From: Parietichytrium sp. I65-24A
Taxonomy: Eukaryota > Sar > Bigyra > Thraustochytrida > Thraustochytriidae
Assembly: GCA_012862575.1 (NCBI GenBank)
Contig: BLSF01000010.1
Span: forward strand, 496,001 to 560,000
Length of the DNA: 64,000 nt
Direction of reading: 5' to 3'
Part shown: positions 9,018-18,974 of the stretch, in pieces
Layout of the letters: each line of letters starts with the position of its first letter
Numbering within the stretch: the first letter of the stretch is position 1
Notes under the pieces: generated by a model
Database searches by the model: none
Told to the model about the DNA's origin: nothing
The model's input: only the letters and a program-made list of their open reading frames with translations
Program-made: the position numbers and the translations under genes

Positions 9018-10098
9018 CTTTTGGAAACTTCCCTTTCACCTTGCTCTCCCAACAAACGTTCCCAGCGGCTTTGCTGTAAAACAAACTAAAATAAGAGAGT
9101 TACAGAACGCTTCCCTGTCAATCAAAATAACAAAACCGAATATCTTGATACTCAGGACCAGTACTCTGCGTATGTCGCTCCCTGGTCGAACGCCAACACT
9201 GCGTCTCGTATGCTCGTATGGCTGTGCTTCACGCACATATACACAACGCACAGACGAAGAAATTTCACCGCCGCAGCCTTTCACCAGCAAGTGGGAGGGA
9301 GAAAGAGAAAGAAATTTCCTACAAACTCGCGCGAGCCCAGATACTATGAAACTTCGATCTCCGTTACCTGAAAAGCGCGCACACTTTCTCAACTCGAACG
9401 AAATATCGTGCAGCTCTCGGTCAAAGGGTACTCGGGTACACACTCCTATACTCGAGGATAAGTGTGCAGTAAGTATGGCGTACGCAGAGGGTACTCAGAA
9501 CTCACAGGTCCTCGCTGACAAATTGCCCAAGTAGGGTGGCATTTTGCTCTGGTTAAGCGGCCCTCCGCTTCGCCTTACCTGCTGCCTAACCAACTCATAC
9601 CCAGTTTCGCCTTTCTTCGCTCTGGGGAGCCACCGTGCATCCGAGAGGATTTCTATCCAGCACCTACGCCCTTCTCTAGCGTCTTCCAACTGAGATGAGC
9701 TGGCAAAACCAGGACGAATAGTCCATGCTACCCACGCCTAAGACTGTGCAAAGCGTTCCGCAAGCCCTCATGCCCGTCCGTTATTCCTTTTGTTCCTCGT
9801 GTAGGACGGCCTAACGGCAATACGGTACTTGTGCTACTCTTACCCGTGCCTTTAGCGTACCGCGTAGGAAAGCAGAGGAGGATCCTCGGGAACTATTTTT
9901 CGTGCTGAACGCGTATGTGAAGTGTACTCGCTCGCAAAGATCGCAAAGATCGCAAAGCACAGAGGAGAAGGAAAGAAGAGAAGGAGGAGAAGGAGCAGGA
10001 TAGGATAACTTGCTGAGTTTTAAGTTGCCCTGTTGCAAACTTGTTAGTTAGTAAACAGATATTTTGGAAAGGTACGCGCGCACAGAGGTGGGAGAAAT
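9018..10098. other. Divergent intergenic region between the UBX-protein and elongin B genes
   Basis: About 1.1 kb that must contain both promoters. It holds a TCGCAAAGA triplet repeat at 9932-9957 and purine-rich tracts. Open frames on both strands lack convincing composition, and no RNA gene was recognised. Confidence 0.4.
9932..9957. repeat. Nine-base TCGCAAAGA tandem repeat
   Basis: TCGCAAAGA occurs nearly three times in direct succession about 150 bases upstream of the elongin B start codon. Confidence 0.75.
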
Positions 10099-10463
10099 AT
10101 GTATTTGCGTCTGAAAAGAAGGAATCAAACCGTGTTCTTGCGCACGCTCGCATCGGACAAGATCGCCATGGTCAAGAAAAGACTCGCAGATCTTGTGGGC
10201 TCGCCGGCAGAAGACTTGAAGCTGTTCGCGGCAGACAAGGAGAAGGTCTTGGAAGACGAAGCTACTTTGGGAGGGCTGGAAATAAGAAGCGAAGATATTG
10301 TGTACTGGGTGCAAAGAATTGATGGTAGGTTTCGGCTTGGATGGATGGATGGCTTGTTGATGTTTGTTGCTTCGTTTGTCGGCAAGGGAGGACAAGATTG
10401 TTCAGTGCTTTTATTGACGTGGATGTGACTTCATGTGCAGGAACGAGCTTTGAAGCTCCATAG
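10099..10463 (+). CDS. Elongin B (ubiquitin-like), two exons: 10099-10324 and 10441-10463
   Basis: Exon 1 begins with ATG 10099 and encodes a ubiquitin-like fold: MYLRLKRRNQTVFLRT, then a helix DKIAMVKKRLADLVG, then AEDLKLFAADKEKVLEDEATLGG, as in elongin B (the LYKDDQLLDDGKTLGECG region of the animal protein). Reading on without splicing replaces the expected tail by an unrelated hydrophobic stretch. Removing 10325-10440 (5' GTAGGT, 3' TGTGCAG) joins GATG to GAACGAGC, giving the tail DGTSFEAP and a TAG stop at 10461-10463. That matches the DG(T/S)FE tail of elongin B homologues. The mature protein would be 82 residues. Elongin B pairs with elongin C in Cullin-RING ubiquitin ligases and in elongin transcription-elongation complexes. 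Confidence 0.85.
10325..10440 (+). other. Spliceosomal intron (116 nt) in elongin B gene
   Basis: GTAGGT donor and CATGTGCAG acceptor. The intron contains a short ATGG tandem and stays open in frame, so retention would give a 109-residue protein with a different C-terminus. It is the only intron I can support in the window. Confidence 0.75.
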
Positions 10464-10709
10464 AGGTCGCAGGAAAGAGAATGCCCCTGATTGCGGGATT
10501 GACGCGCTGCGGTGAACGAGGATCATTTGCCCTCGAACCCCTGTTCGCGTTGTGGCGAAATGAAAACAACGGCGTAAGTGAGGAGATAGCACACATCGAG
10601 CAATAGTGGGGGTACCATCTTCACGGATAAAACACAGGGCAAGACATGGAGAAAGCAATGCTTGGTAGAGGCTAGTATGGCTGAATGGGACATAAAGTAG
10701 AATTAACCT

Positions 10710-12155
10710 TTAAGGAAGTGAAAAGAGATCAATTGTCATGTGCACGTGCAGGAATGAAGCAAACTCACTCTCATTCCCTTGAGTCGGCTTGGGAAAGGAG
10801 GCGTACTTTGGAACCGGGAAGTACGGCCTGGAGCAGTCGTGCAACGAGAGTATTGTGCATCCCATTGAGCTGAGTTCTTTGATCAAGTTCTCCGCTTCCA
10901 GATCAAGTGATTTAGAAATGTTAAGACCGACGATTTTGTACCCAGCCGCCAAATTCCTCGCCAGCAGCGTTTTCGCTTTGAGCAGCTCTGGAGCATCGTC
11001 CGACATGCAATCCTGAGCGATTACAGTAACACGGTGCTGCGGACACACGGTGCTCGTCGATGAACTTCCGAACCCAACTATATCAGGCAAAGCACGCTCG
11101 TTTGCCTTAACGTGACAAAAAATGCTCTTCGCACCCGCTTTATCCAGAATGATTGCGTCTGCGTGGGCTGCAGCTTGTAAGACGCCTTGCCCTACACTTA
11201 TGTAGTCCCTGTCTCCTTTTTCAGTGTCCCCAATAATAATGATCACTCGGTTGTGCTCCCCAGGAGCGCGATAGCAGCCCCGCAATACCCACAAACCGGT
11301 TCGAAGAATGGACTCTGCGAATGGAGTTGACCCAATCTCAGCGCAAGTTGCAAGTCGTTTCTTTGCCTTCTTGGACACATCGCTCTCGGATGCCAATGGA
11401 AGCTCTGGCTCCTGAATCTCTACATCCACGAGGGGCTTGTTATTGACTCGCGGCTTTCCAGGTGATACAGCTGTTGGCCTCGCCTGTTTGCGAGTCGAAG
11501 GAGCCTTTGGCGACTTCTTTTCACTTGGCAATACATCGACCTCACCTTCGTGTTCTGTCTTCTCCTCCTCCTTAAGCTCGACAATAGGGGTCTCTTCTAT
11601 CTCAACCTCTTTTTGTGCAGGAATGTGAACATTGTTATCCACGTTCGGGTCATTCATGTCGACCTCCTCGAGTGCTTCTTCCCTCCCAGAGACCTTGCTT
11701 TCTTCTGTTGAATGGTCCTCCAAGTCGCCGTTGGTGGTTTTTTCATTCTCGGCAGCAGAAATATCATTCCCACCCAGGGCTCCTTCCTCGTCGACCTGAT
11801 TGCCTTCTGCTAGTTCTTCCTCCACATCAACGTCGCCCAAGTCTTCATCTGCATCGGCCCCGTCTTCTAGCTCGGCGTCAACATCAAACGCTTCGCCGTT
11901 TCCCGCGGACTCATCTTTGTTCTCATTTTCTACAGCTTCAGCATCGACGGTGTCGTCAGCTTTGTCGGCTTGCGCGCCATCGGAATCTTGCACAACTGTC
12001 TCGGCCGCGTCTTCCTGACCTGCAGTAGCACCTTCTCCGCCTGCCTCATCCGTCCCGTTCTCACCTTCCACATCGTCATCTGGAGCAGCACCTTCTTGTG
12101 CGGCACCTTCCCCCGCGTCCGGTGCGGGGTCAACAGGCTTTGGCTCTTCCTCCAT
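10710..12155 (-). CDS. Acidic protein with C-terminal possible von Willebrand A-like (partial) domain
   Basis: 481 residues from ATG 12155. Residues 1-170 are extremely acidic (Asp/Glu/Ala-rich, several GEGAAQEGAAPDDD-like stretches), followed by a Lys/Ser/Pro linker with a possible nuclear signal (KKSPKAPSTRKQARP). The C-terminal 200 residues are folded. IGSTPFAESILRTGLWVL followed by NRVIIIIGDTEKGDRDY has the pattern of the middle of a vWA domain (MIDAS Thr in 'G.TP...aL' and a strand ending in Asp), as in Ssl1/Rpn10-type proteins. The first MIDAS strand (DxSxS) is not evident, so metal binding is uncertain. The last part (AGYKIVGLNISKS, ENLIKELSSMGCTILSLHDC) is another alpha/beta unit. Function unknown. 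Confidence 0.75.
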   Translation of the reverse strand: MEEEPKPVDPAPDAGEGAAQEGAAPDDDVEGENGTDEAGGEGATAGQEDAAETVVQDSDGAQADKADDTVDAEAVENENKDESAGNGEAFDVDAELEDGADADEDLGDVDVEEELAEGNQVDEEGALGGNDISAAENEKTTNGDLEDHSTEESKVSGREEALEEVDMNDPNVDNNVHIPAQKEVEIEETPIVELKEEEKTEHEGEVDVLPSEKKSPKAPSTRKQARPTAVSPGKPRVNNKPLVDVEIQEPELPLASESDVSKKAKKRLATCAEIGSTPFAESILRTGLWVLRGCYRAPGEHNRVIIIIGDTEKGDRDYISVGQGVLQAAAHADAIILDKAGAKSIFCHVKANERALPDIVGFGSSSTSTVCPQHRVTVIAQDCMSDDAPELLKAKTLLARNLAAGYKIVGLNISKSLDLEAENLIKELSSMGCTILSLHDCSRPYFPVPKYASFPKPTQGNESEFASFLHVHMTIDLFSLP

Positions 12156-12942
12156 CTCGTCCGCGAAACAAGCTCGTTCTGCAGAATGTAGCCCACAGTG
12201 CTCCGGTGCTTCTTCTCGCGTTTGGTGTCCTCGCGCTCGCTAATTATCCTAAGTTCCTCGTACCACCAACTCGATTCTTCTCGAGCTCGAACTTGTCGGC
12301 TATTGCCACATTCTTTCTCTCGCTGGAAGGATTATATTTCAGCCATCGAACGTTACTCAATTTGAGAGATCCTTGCTTCTGGTCATGAAACTCTTTCCTT
12401 TTGTTTTTGTTTTTTAATGAGATGATGAGATGAGATAAAAGAATGGAAACGAAACAAGTGCCCGATGGCTTGCACGCTCAGCTGCCAGTGCCACAGTCAC
12501 GGTGCCACAGTGCCACTCAGTGCCACAGTGACAAGACTTGTCAACGGTCAATTAGACATAAGAAGGCCTATTGGATTACCCGAAACTCCTTTTTGCACTT
12601 CAATGTTCATTTGTGAAAGTAACTTTCGCATCGCTGTACTCGAGTACTAGTGGTGAGAGCTTACAACCAGTGCACACCCATCGTTTTTTTTTAGAATACC
12701 TTTTTCGATCTGTGCTGTGATGCTGTAATGCTGTGATGCTGTGATGCTGTGACGCTGTGATTTCTATCACCCGGCTGCTTATGAGGCGGAGGCATTGTTT
12801 GCTGGTTGAAGATGCCAGCGCTCGCTCTTGGCACACTGGAGAATGTCCGAGATGTAGAACACAGGATATAACTTTTCTTTTGTGGAAATTTGAGTACAGC
12901 ATCACGATCGAATAGGGTATCTTCTTGTTGGGATAAGAGAGA
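12156..12942. other. Intergenic region with GTGCCACA and GCTGTGAT tandem repeats
   Basis: Upstream region of the acidic-protein gene and 3' flank of the coiled-coil gene. GTGCCACA-like units recur at 12487-12533 and GCTGTGATGCTGTGAT units at 12717-12763. From 12753 onward the sequence is the first copy of a contig-end duplication. No separate gene seen. Confidence 0.5.
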
Positions 12943-13775
12943 TCAGGACAGCTCGGCGGAAGCGTCCAAGCCAAGTTTTTCTCGGAGAGCTTGAACGTGC
13001 TCTTCCTCCAGTTGCTTTTGAAATGCAAGGCGTTTTTGGCGACGATACTCGAGCTGCATTTGCTTGCGCTGCTTTTCTGCACGTACAGCAGCCATCAAGT
13101 CTTGCTTCCGGTTCAAGTTTGTCTTCTCCACTTCTATGAGAGCGCGTAGGCGCTGCTCTTCTTCAAGAATGAGTCGCTTTTCGGCACGAAGCGCGTCAAG
13201 GTCGGAAGCCTCCTGAAGGGCTTTCAGGATAATATCATTTTTAATCTTATCGCGACGCTTGTCNCGCTGTGATTTCTTTCACCCGGCTGCTTATGAGGCG
13301 GAGGCATTGTTTGCTGGTTGAAGATGCCAGCGCTCGCTCTTGGCACACTGGAGAATGTCCGAGATGTAGAACACAGGATATAACTTTTCTTTTGTGGAAA
13401 TTTGAGTACAGCATCACGATCGAATAGGGTATCTTCTTGTTGGGGTAAGAGAGATCAGGACAGCTCGGCGGAAGCGTCCAAGCCAAGTTTTTCTCGGAGA
13501 GCTTGAACGTGCTCTTCCTCCAGTTGCTTTTGAAATGCAAGGCGTTTTTGGCGACGATACTCGAGCTGCATTTGCTTGCGCTGCTTTTCTGCACGTACAG
13601 CAGCCATCAAGTCTTGCTTCCGGTTCAAGTTTGTCTTCTCCACTTCTATGAGAGCGCGTAGGCGCTGCTCTTCTTCAAGAATGAGTCGCTTTTCGGCACG
13701 AAGCGCGTCAAGGTCGGAAGCCTCCTGAAGGGCTTTCAGGATAATATCATTTTTAATCTTATCGCGACGCTTGTC
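12753..13775. repeat. 511-bp direct duplication flanking an N: contig-join artefact
   Basis: 12753-13263 and 13265-13775 are the same sequence at a constant offset of 512, separated by the single N at 13264. I see two substitutions (12766 A versus 13278 T, and 12933 A versus 13445 G). Both copies begin and end exactly at the N, as expected when overlapping contig ends from two haplotypes are abutted rather than merged. Confidence 0.93.
12943..13263 (-). pseudogene. Duplicate C-terminal fragment of the 13455-14378 coiled-coil gene (assembly copy)
   Basis: Encodes the last 106 residues of the neighbouring coiled-coil protein, ending with the same LGLDASAELS tail, and is cut off at the N. It is the first half of the contig-end duplication, so it should not be counted as a separate gene or a biological pseudogene. 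Confidence 0.9.
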
Positions 13776-14378
13776 TAGCTGTCTCTGCCGCTTATCTGTC
13801 TCCGAGAGCCTCATCTTGTTCTCCTCCTCTATACGCTGGGCCTCTGCAATAAGGTCCACACGGAATGGACTCGAACGTAGCTTTTCCTGCCAGTCAAGTT
13901 GTTTTTGGATTCTCTTCTCCTGCAGCCGCTGTTTACTTTTGGAGCGACTTTGAATGAGATCTCTCTTGACCCTTTCCCTGTCTTCAATTCGCCTTTGCAT
14001 GAGCACCTGTGACTTGTTCAACTCAAATGCTTTTGACGGGGCGTCTGGGTCGTCTAGATCGTACTCGAAAGCCATGAGACTGCTATCCTCGCTCCCCTTT
14101 GTACTTGCTGTGCCTCCTCGCTTTGCTGACTTGGAGCTCTTGGTGACCCTCTTCTTCTTCTTCTTCTTCTTTTTGGCAGCTTGTGATTGACTCTGGGACT
14201 CTGATCCTTCTTTGCTCGCCACATCTGCATCGTCCCGGTCGCTACTTAGCTCCTCTTTCTCCTCGTCTCCGCTGTCGCGATCCGCATTGCCGTCTTCGTC
14301 TTCCTCAGCATCATACTTGGCCTCTTCGCCGTTGCCATATTCCTCGTCACCTTCAAAGAACTCCTTCTCCTCCGCCAT
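13455..14378 (-). CDS. Highly charged coiled-coil protein, function unknown
   Basis: 307 residues from ATG 14378. Residues 1-70 are acidic (FFEGDEEYGNGEE, DAEEDEDGN, GDEEKEELSSD). A basic block of eight lysines (KKKKKKKKRVTK, about 69-80) follows and could be a nuclear or microtubule-binding signal. Residues 110-300 are a continuous Arg/Glu/Lys/Gln-rich helix with heptad-like hydrophobics (QVLMQRRIEDRERVKRDLI, LQEKRIQKQLDWQEKLR) ending in an LREKLGLDASAELS cap. I do not recognise the family. The divergent neighbour is a cilium-associated coiled-coil protein, so a cytoskeletal or axonemal role is possible but unproven. The 3' 320 bases lie inside the contig-end duplication. Confidence 0.8.
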   Translation of the reverse strand: MAEEKEFFEGDEEYGNGEEAKYDAEEDEDGNADRDSGDEEKEELSSDRDDADVASKEGSESQSQSQAAKKKKKKKKRVTKSSKSAKRGGTASTKGSEDSSLMAFEYDLDDPDAPSKAFELNKSQVLMQRRIEDRERVKRDLIQSRSKSKQRLQEKRIQKQLDWQEKLRSSPFRVDLIAEAQRIEEENKMRLSETDKRQRQLDKRRDKIKNDIILKALQEASDLDALRAEKRLILEEEQRLRALIEVEKTNLNRKQDLMAAVRAEKQRKQMQLEYRRQKRLAFQKQLEEEHVQALREKLGLDASAELS

Positions 14379-15721
14379 CTCTCCTTCGCGACCCGTCTCC
14401 CCAAAGTGTTCAACGCAAATACCTTGTGTTCGCGAAAGTCTGCGCTACTACCATCGCCAGGCGAGACTCAAGACCTCTCGTCGTAGCTTTGCCAACTCTT
14501 GCGACCGGGATCGTCGACCTTGACGTGGCGGCCAACGATGAGCAGCAAGTACACTATTGCCGCAACAGGCTGTGAGCAGCGAGCGGACCTATGCTTGCTT
14601 GCTTGCTTGAATGCAAGAATCTATAGACACTCTAAGCCACGCTTGACTCTTCAGGCTGGCTGACTGACTCGTGAAATGTATATATGGCTCCGCGGCGATT
14701 ATTCGTTCGCACTTTCACTAATAGCAAACTCTAATCACGCACCCTTTGTTTTTCTACAGCCCTACTCTGGACCTCGACTCTGCGCCGCACTATGTATGTA
14801 TAAACGACTCACGACTGTTTCGTTTTCGCAGTCAGATCGCAGCTGCTTTTGTTTTTTCATTGGCGGTATACTTGTAGTCGTGAGCATCTCCCGGCGCAGT
14901 GCGGCTCGGCTACTTAGAACCTTGACACTCGAACTCAGACCTCGGAAGACGCTCTGCCTCTTGTGATCTGTCGTGCCGGATATATCGAGAGCCCGAGGCG
15001 CTGTTTACCCTCTGCCACGCCATCTCCATGGCATTTCTATAGCGATATATATCAGATATATTGGTTGGAGACTTGGGCGAAATGGGTGCGTTCCGCAGAT
15101 GGGCTAAGATTACCTATCCTTTACCATGAAAGAATCCGTTGAAAGTATGAAAGTGATTTGGCGACGGGGATGCTTGTAAGTTATACTCATGGTCATGGTC
15201 ATGGTCATGGGCTTTGGTGTGGCGTCTAGCAGCGCATTGGGGCGATGCGATGGGTGTTGCGAAATTGATGATTTGGTGGTACGTGGCATCAGAAAAGAAA
15301 AGGCTTATCGATTAGAGGAGTGAGAAGGAGTGGCATGGAGCTGCTCTTGTCGTTGCTATCCTTCCGTCGAAGGAAGGAAGGAAGGTAAATTAATGCCTTG
15401 AATGCATCTCGACTTTCTCGCAACTTGATTTGTGATCAGACGGCGCCTGAACGAATGCCTATTGCCACTCAATCCTTGCCTCCAGCCAACTCTTAGAATC
15501 TCTTAGAACTTGGCTGAGGAGTGCGCGAGACGAGAGTTTTGTGAATCGAGTAACGAGTCAAGTTCCAAGCTCAGACTCTGGAGCAAAGGCAGCAACGGAG
15601 GAGGATCGAGCCGCTGCCTTGGGAAAAGATAAAGCGCGGGAGCGAGCTTTTGCCTTCTTAAACTGGACTCGCGCTCGAGTGGTGCTCGAAGCCAGAGGTT
15701 TGGCATTCTTGGCGGGGAAAA
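14379..15721. other. Divergent intergenic region between two coiled-coil genes
   Basis: About 1.3 kb containing both promoters. CATGGT is repeated four times near 15188-15211, and AGGAAGGA repeats occur near 15370. I looked for an RFX X-box (GTNRCC...GGYAAC type) upstream of the cilium-associated gene and saw no convincing match. Confidence 0.4.
15188..15211. repeat. CATGGT hexanucleotide repeat
   Basis: CATGGT occurs four times head to tail in the intergenic region upstream of the CCDC42-like gene. Confidence 0.75.
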
Positions 15722-16855
15722 ATGAGCCTCGGCGCTTCCAAAGGCGGAAGGTCCGCACAGGACCAGGGGCTGCCGCAGTCACTCGTGATGGAGCATGTCT
15801 CTCCGGCAACTAGATTACTGGAGAAAAGGAGGCAGATGTTCGAGGTGCAGGAGGCACTGGACGCGCAGAAGGAGGAGTTTGCAAGACGCGAGGAAGCGTT
15901 TCACCGGCGCGAGGAAGGGCTTCGAAAGAAGGACTTGGAGCTGCAAGAGTCTCTCATTAAATTCAACAAATTCTTGCAGGAGAACGAGTCAAAGCGGAGC
16001 AGAGCTGAGAAGCGCTCGCAAGAAGAGTCCAAGCAGAGAAAGCAAAAGGAATGCGAAATTACAACTTTGAACGAGGAGCTGTCAGAGATGAAGTTGGAGT
16101 ACGAGAAGCTGGAAGAAATTGTCAGCAGAAATCTTAAATACCAGAGATATTTGGAGACTGTGCAAGAGGCTGTGCCGGAGGATTATCCAGAAGTAAGCGA
16201 CTTGCTGAACCGGTACAAAACCCTGAAGGATGCGAACAAGGACTTGACGAGCCGCCTGAAGCTTCACGAGGACATGAATGAGTCAAAGCGCGGCGAATTT
16301 GTAAATTATACCAAAATGCAGACCAACGACATACTAAACTTCAACAACAAAATTGCCTTCATGCAGAAGGCATTGGAGACCTCCGAGTCGGAGGCGATGC
16401 GGCTTCAACACGATCTAGACGGCCAGATACGGAGCACGTCTGACCGCACATTGGAGATTGGGCAGGCGATCATGGCCATCGAGAACTTATTGCAGAGATG
16501 TACATCCAAAAAGCATGGAAACTATCTGAAACACTTTCAAGCATCTGATGACCAGCAGCAGAGCTTGCACACCAAAAAGCTTGATGAGCTGCAGCGAAAA
16601 GGAAAAATTGCTATGGCCGATCTTGACGTCATCGCATCGTACATTGTGGACTTCAAAACAATTGCCGAGGAGGCTCGTTACGCGAACCTTCAAGCTCACA
16701 GACAAGCCGCGGCCAACATTGCCGCAACACAGCAGCTGCAGCAGCAACATCAAGAGCCAAGCGCAGGGCATGGAGCAAACCCGTCAGGCCAGAATCAAAA
16801 TAATTCTTCGTCGAGCTCTGGAGATGTGCAGCGGAACCGCTCAAATAAAAAGTAA
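15722..16855 (+). CDS. CCDC42/CFAP73 (DUF4200) family cilium-associated coiled-coil protein
   Basis: 377 residues from ATG 15722. The N-terminal block SPATRLLEKRRQMFEVQEAL, continuing through DAQKEEFARREEAFHRREEGL and then LELQESLIKFNKFLQENESKR, is the diagnostic DUF4200 signature shared by CCDC42, CFAP73 (MIA2) and CFAP100 (MIA1). The coiled coil runs to about residue 330 with family landmarks Y-x-x-YLETVQEAVPEDYPEV and LLNRYKTL. A Gln/Ser/Asn-rich tail follows (about 340-377). In Chlamydomonas this family forms the modifier of inner arms (MIA) complex regulating dynein f; animal CCDC42 acts in sperm centriole/flagellum assembly. CFAP73 versus CCDC42 orthology cannot be settled by eye. Its presence indicates that the organism builds motile flagella at some stage. 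Confidence 0.88.
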   Translation: MSLGASKGGRSAQDQGLPQSLVMEHVSPATRLLEKRRQMFEVQEALDAQKEEFARREEAFHRREEGLRKKDLELQESLIKFNKFLQENESKRSRAEKRSQEESKQRKQKECEITTLNEELSEMKLEYEKLEEIVSRNLKYQRYLETVQEAVPEDYPEVSDLLNRYKTLKDANKDLTSRLKLHEDMNESKRGEFVNYTKMQTNDILNFNNKIAFMQKALETSESEAMRLQHDLDGQIRSTSDRTLEIGQAIMAIENLLQRCTSKKHGNYLKHFQASDDQQQSLHTKKLDELQRKGKIAMADLDVIASYIVDFKTIAEEARYANLQAHRQAAANIAATQQLQQQHQEPSAGHGANPSGQNQNNSSSSSGDVQRNRSNKK

Positions 16856-16909
16856 ATAGGCAATCCGTGCCCCTGTCTGATTATCAACACCTTCGTTTTG
16901 TGTACATGT

Positions 16910-18005
16910 TCATTTCTTCGCGTTGTCAGCGCCAGGTTCCTGTCGTGGGCCGGACCACATTGAACCTTTACTTGTATCTTCATTGGAAAGGTGCGTCCAC
17001 TTGGATCGGCCCGACTTTCCGAAATTTTTCGCACGCATAAATTCCGGAAGCAGGTCAATGTTGCGTCGATCGTTGCCTGTGGCCTCGGTGTAGTCTTTAC
17101 GCCGCACATCTGGCTTTTCCCCGGCCTTCTCCGACTTTGCAATTGTGGCATCGTCCATGTAGAATGCTCCTTTATGGTAATACCTTTGGCCTGGTTTCAG
17201 TTCTGCTCGTTCAAGGTCTGCTGCGGATTGCAGTCCATCTTCCTCCGCCCTTTGTGCATCAGTCAGGTTTCTTCTCCGCTCCGTTTCCAATTGAATCTCA
17301 GCTCTCTCACGAGCTCTGTCCTTCATCTTTTTGATTCGCCGCATCTCCCGCAGCTCCCACTCTTGGAATTCTTCCAGCTCCTGCGTGCCGTCTGTATCAT
17401 CAGGCATGTCTTGCCATATCATTGAGCCTGCCAGTCTCTTACCTTCTAGAGCCTCCTGTTCTGCATCTTTCTCGATTTGAATTTGACGCGAAATCGTCTG
17501 AATAGTTTCTTTGTGGCGCTTGTCTTTTAGGCGTGCGGCCTCCTCCTCCCTCTCTCTCTCCTCTTCTTGCTCGCGTTTCCGAATCTCGACTAGGTTCCGC
17601 AGCTTTTTCGGGATGAACCTGGGAGCACTTTGTTTTGGGCTGCTATCATCTGAGTCCGAGTCCGAGGACGATGAGGACGACGACGATGATGATGATGATG
17701 ATGATGACGATGACGACGACAACTTTCGCTTCTTGATGCCGGATTTTTCTGGATCGCTCCGGAATTCAACCTTTGGACCATCACGTGGCGACACACTGGA
17801 CGAGGATTTGTGCTTGACCACAGCCCGGCGTCCGCCAGACGCCTCAGAAGACGACGATGACGACGCGCTCGAATCCGAATCAGATGCAGCCTCCCGCCTG
17901 GCCTTCAGCAGAGCCCTTCTTCTCCGCATCTCCGCCTCGTCATCATCGTCGTCGTCGCTGCTGTCGGCCAAGCCACCATCGTTCCCAGTATTAGCCTCCT
18001 CCAGC
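16910..18005 (-). CDS. MFAP1: MFAP1 spliceosomal protein, C-terminal portion (contig A; 5' end cut at N)
   Basis: Open from the N at 18006 to the stop at 16910, giving about 365 residues without a start codon. It begins in an acidic SSDDDDDDEAEMRRRRALLKARR stretch, then a poly-Ser/Asp region, then the MFAP1 core: APRFIPKKLRNLVEIRKREQ, a long charged helix, and the C-terminal signature GQRYYHKGAFYMDD, then LLPEFMRAKNFGKSGRSKWTHL with a following D.T. MFAP1 is a component of the spliceosomal B complex that binds Prp38. The gene's own N-terminus is found in the next contig (18007-18824), so one true gene has been split and partly repeated by the assembly. Confidence 0.9.
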
Positions 18006-18006
18006 N

Positions 18007-18824
18007 TCTAGCTTCCGCAGCTTTTTCGGGATGAACCTGGGAGCACTTTGTTTTGGGCTGCTATCATCTGAGTCCGAGTCCGAGTCCGAGGACGATGAGG
18101 ACGACGACGATGATGATGATGATGACGATGACGACGACAACTTTCGCTTCTTGATGCCGGATTTTTCTGGATCGCTCCGGAATTCAACCTTTGGACCATC
18201 ACGTGGCGACACACTGGACGAGGATTTGTGCTTGACCACAGCCCGGCGTCCGCCAGACGCCTCAGAAGACGACGATGACGACGCGCTCGAATCCGAATCA
18301 GATGCAGCCTCCCGCCTGGCCTTCAGCAGAGCCCTTCTTCTCCGCATCTCCGCCTCGTCATCATCGTCGTCGTCGCTGCTGTCGGCCAAGCCACCATCGT
18401 TCCCAGTATTAGCCTCCTCCAGCTTCTCCATCTGCATCATTAGCTGCTCTTCAATGCGCCTTCCAACGGCCGCCCCCATTTCCTCGCGGGCCGATTCAAT
18501 CTTCACATCGGCTTCATCTCTCTCTCTACTTTCTAACATCTCATTTCTTGCCGCTTCGCTTTGCATCCCATCTCGCAAGATATCTCCGTTGACTCCTCCC
18601 GTTCGCACTTTACTGGACATGCGTTGCATGTTCATATCTTCTTGCATCAGCTTTTCAAGAGCGGAGTTCTTCATCGATCTCTTCGGTCTCCATTTTGCGT
18701 CATTTCTGCCACTCACATCCTCCGAGACTTTCCCTTTGCTCTGCTTTTGAGTCGACTCTTCTGACCGCCTACCCGCACCTAGCGAGCCCCCTAGATCCGC
18801 TGCGCCAAACCCATTGCGCACCAT
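18007..18824 (-). CDS. MFAP1: MFAP1 N-terminal portion, haplotype copy B
   Basis: The intact N-terminal half of the same MFAP1 gene, starting at ATG 18824 (MVRNGFGAADLGGSLGAG) and running through a basic Lys/Arg/Ser region, RSMKNSALEKLMQEDMNMQRM, a charged helix and the acidic/poly-Ser tract to RFIPKKLRKL, where it breaks at the N at 18006. The Ser/Asp tract differs in length from copies A and C (one extra TCCGAG unit, fewer GATs), as expected for a second haplotype. Combined with contig A it gives one complete MFAP1 gene. Confidence 0.87.
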
Positions 18825-18974
18825 CTTGATAGAAAGAAGCCTCGATGTATGTGGTAATTTCGTATTCTCCCCACACAAAGCCTCTCCGAGGACACCTCCG
18901 TTTATCGAGCGGACACTCGAGAAGTAACAATGACAGTGACAGTGACAGTGACAGCGTTAAAGTAAGACTAGCTN

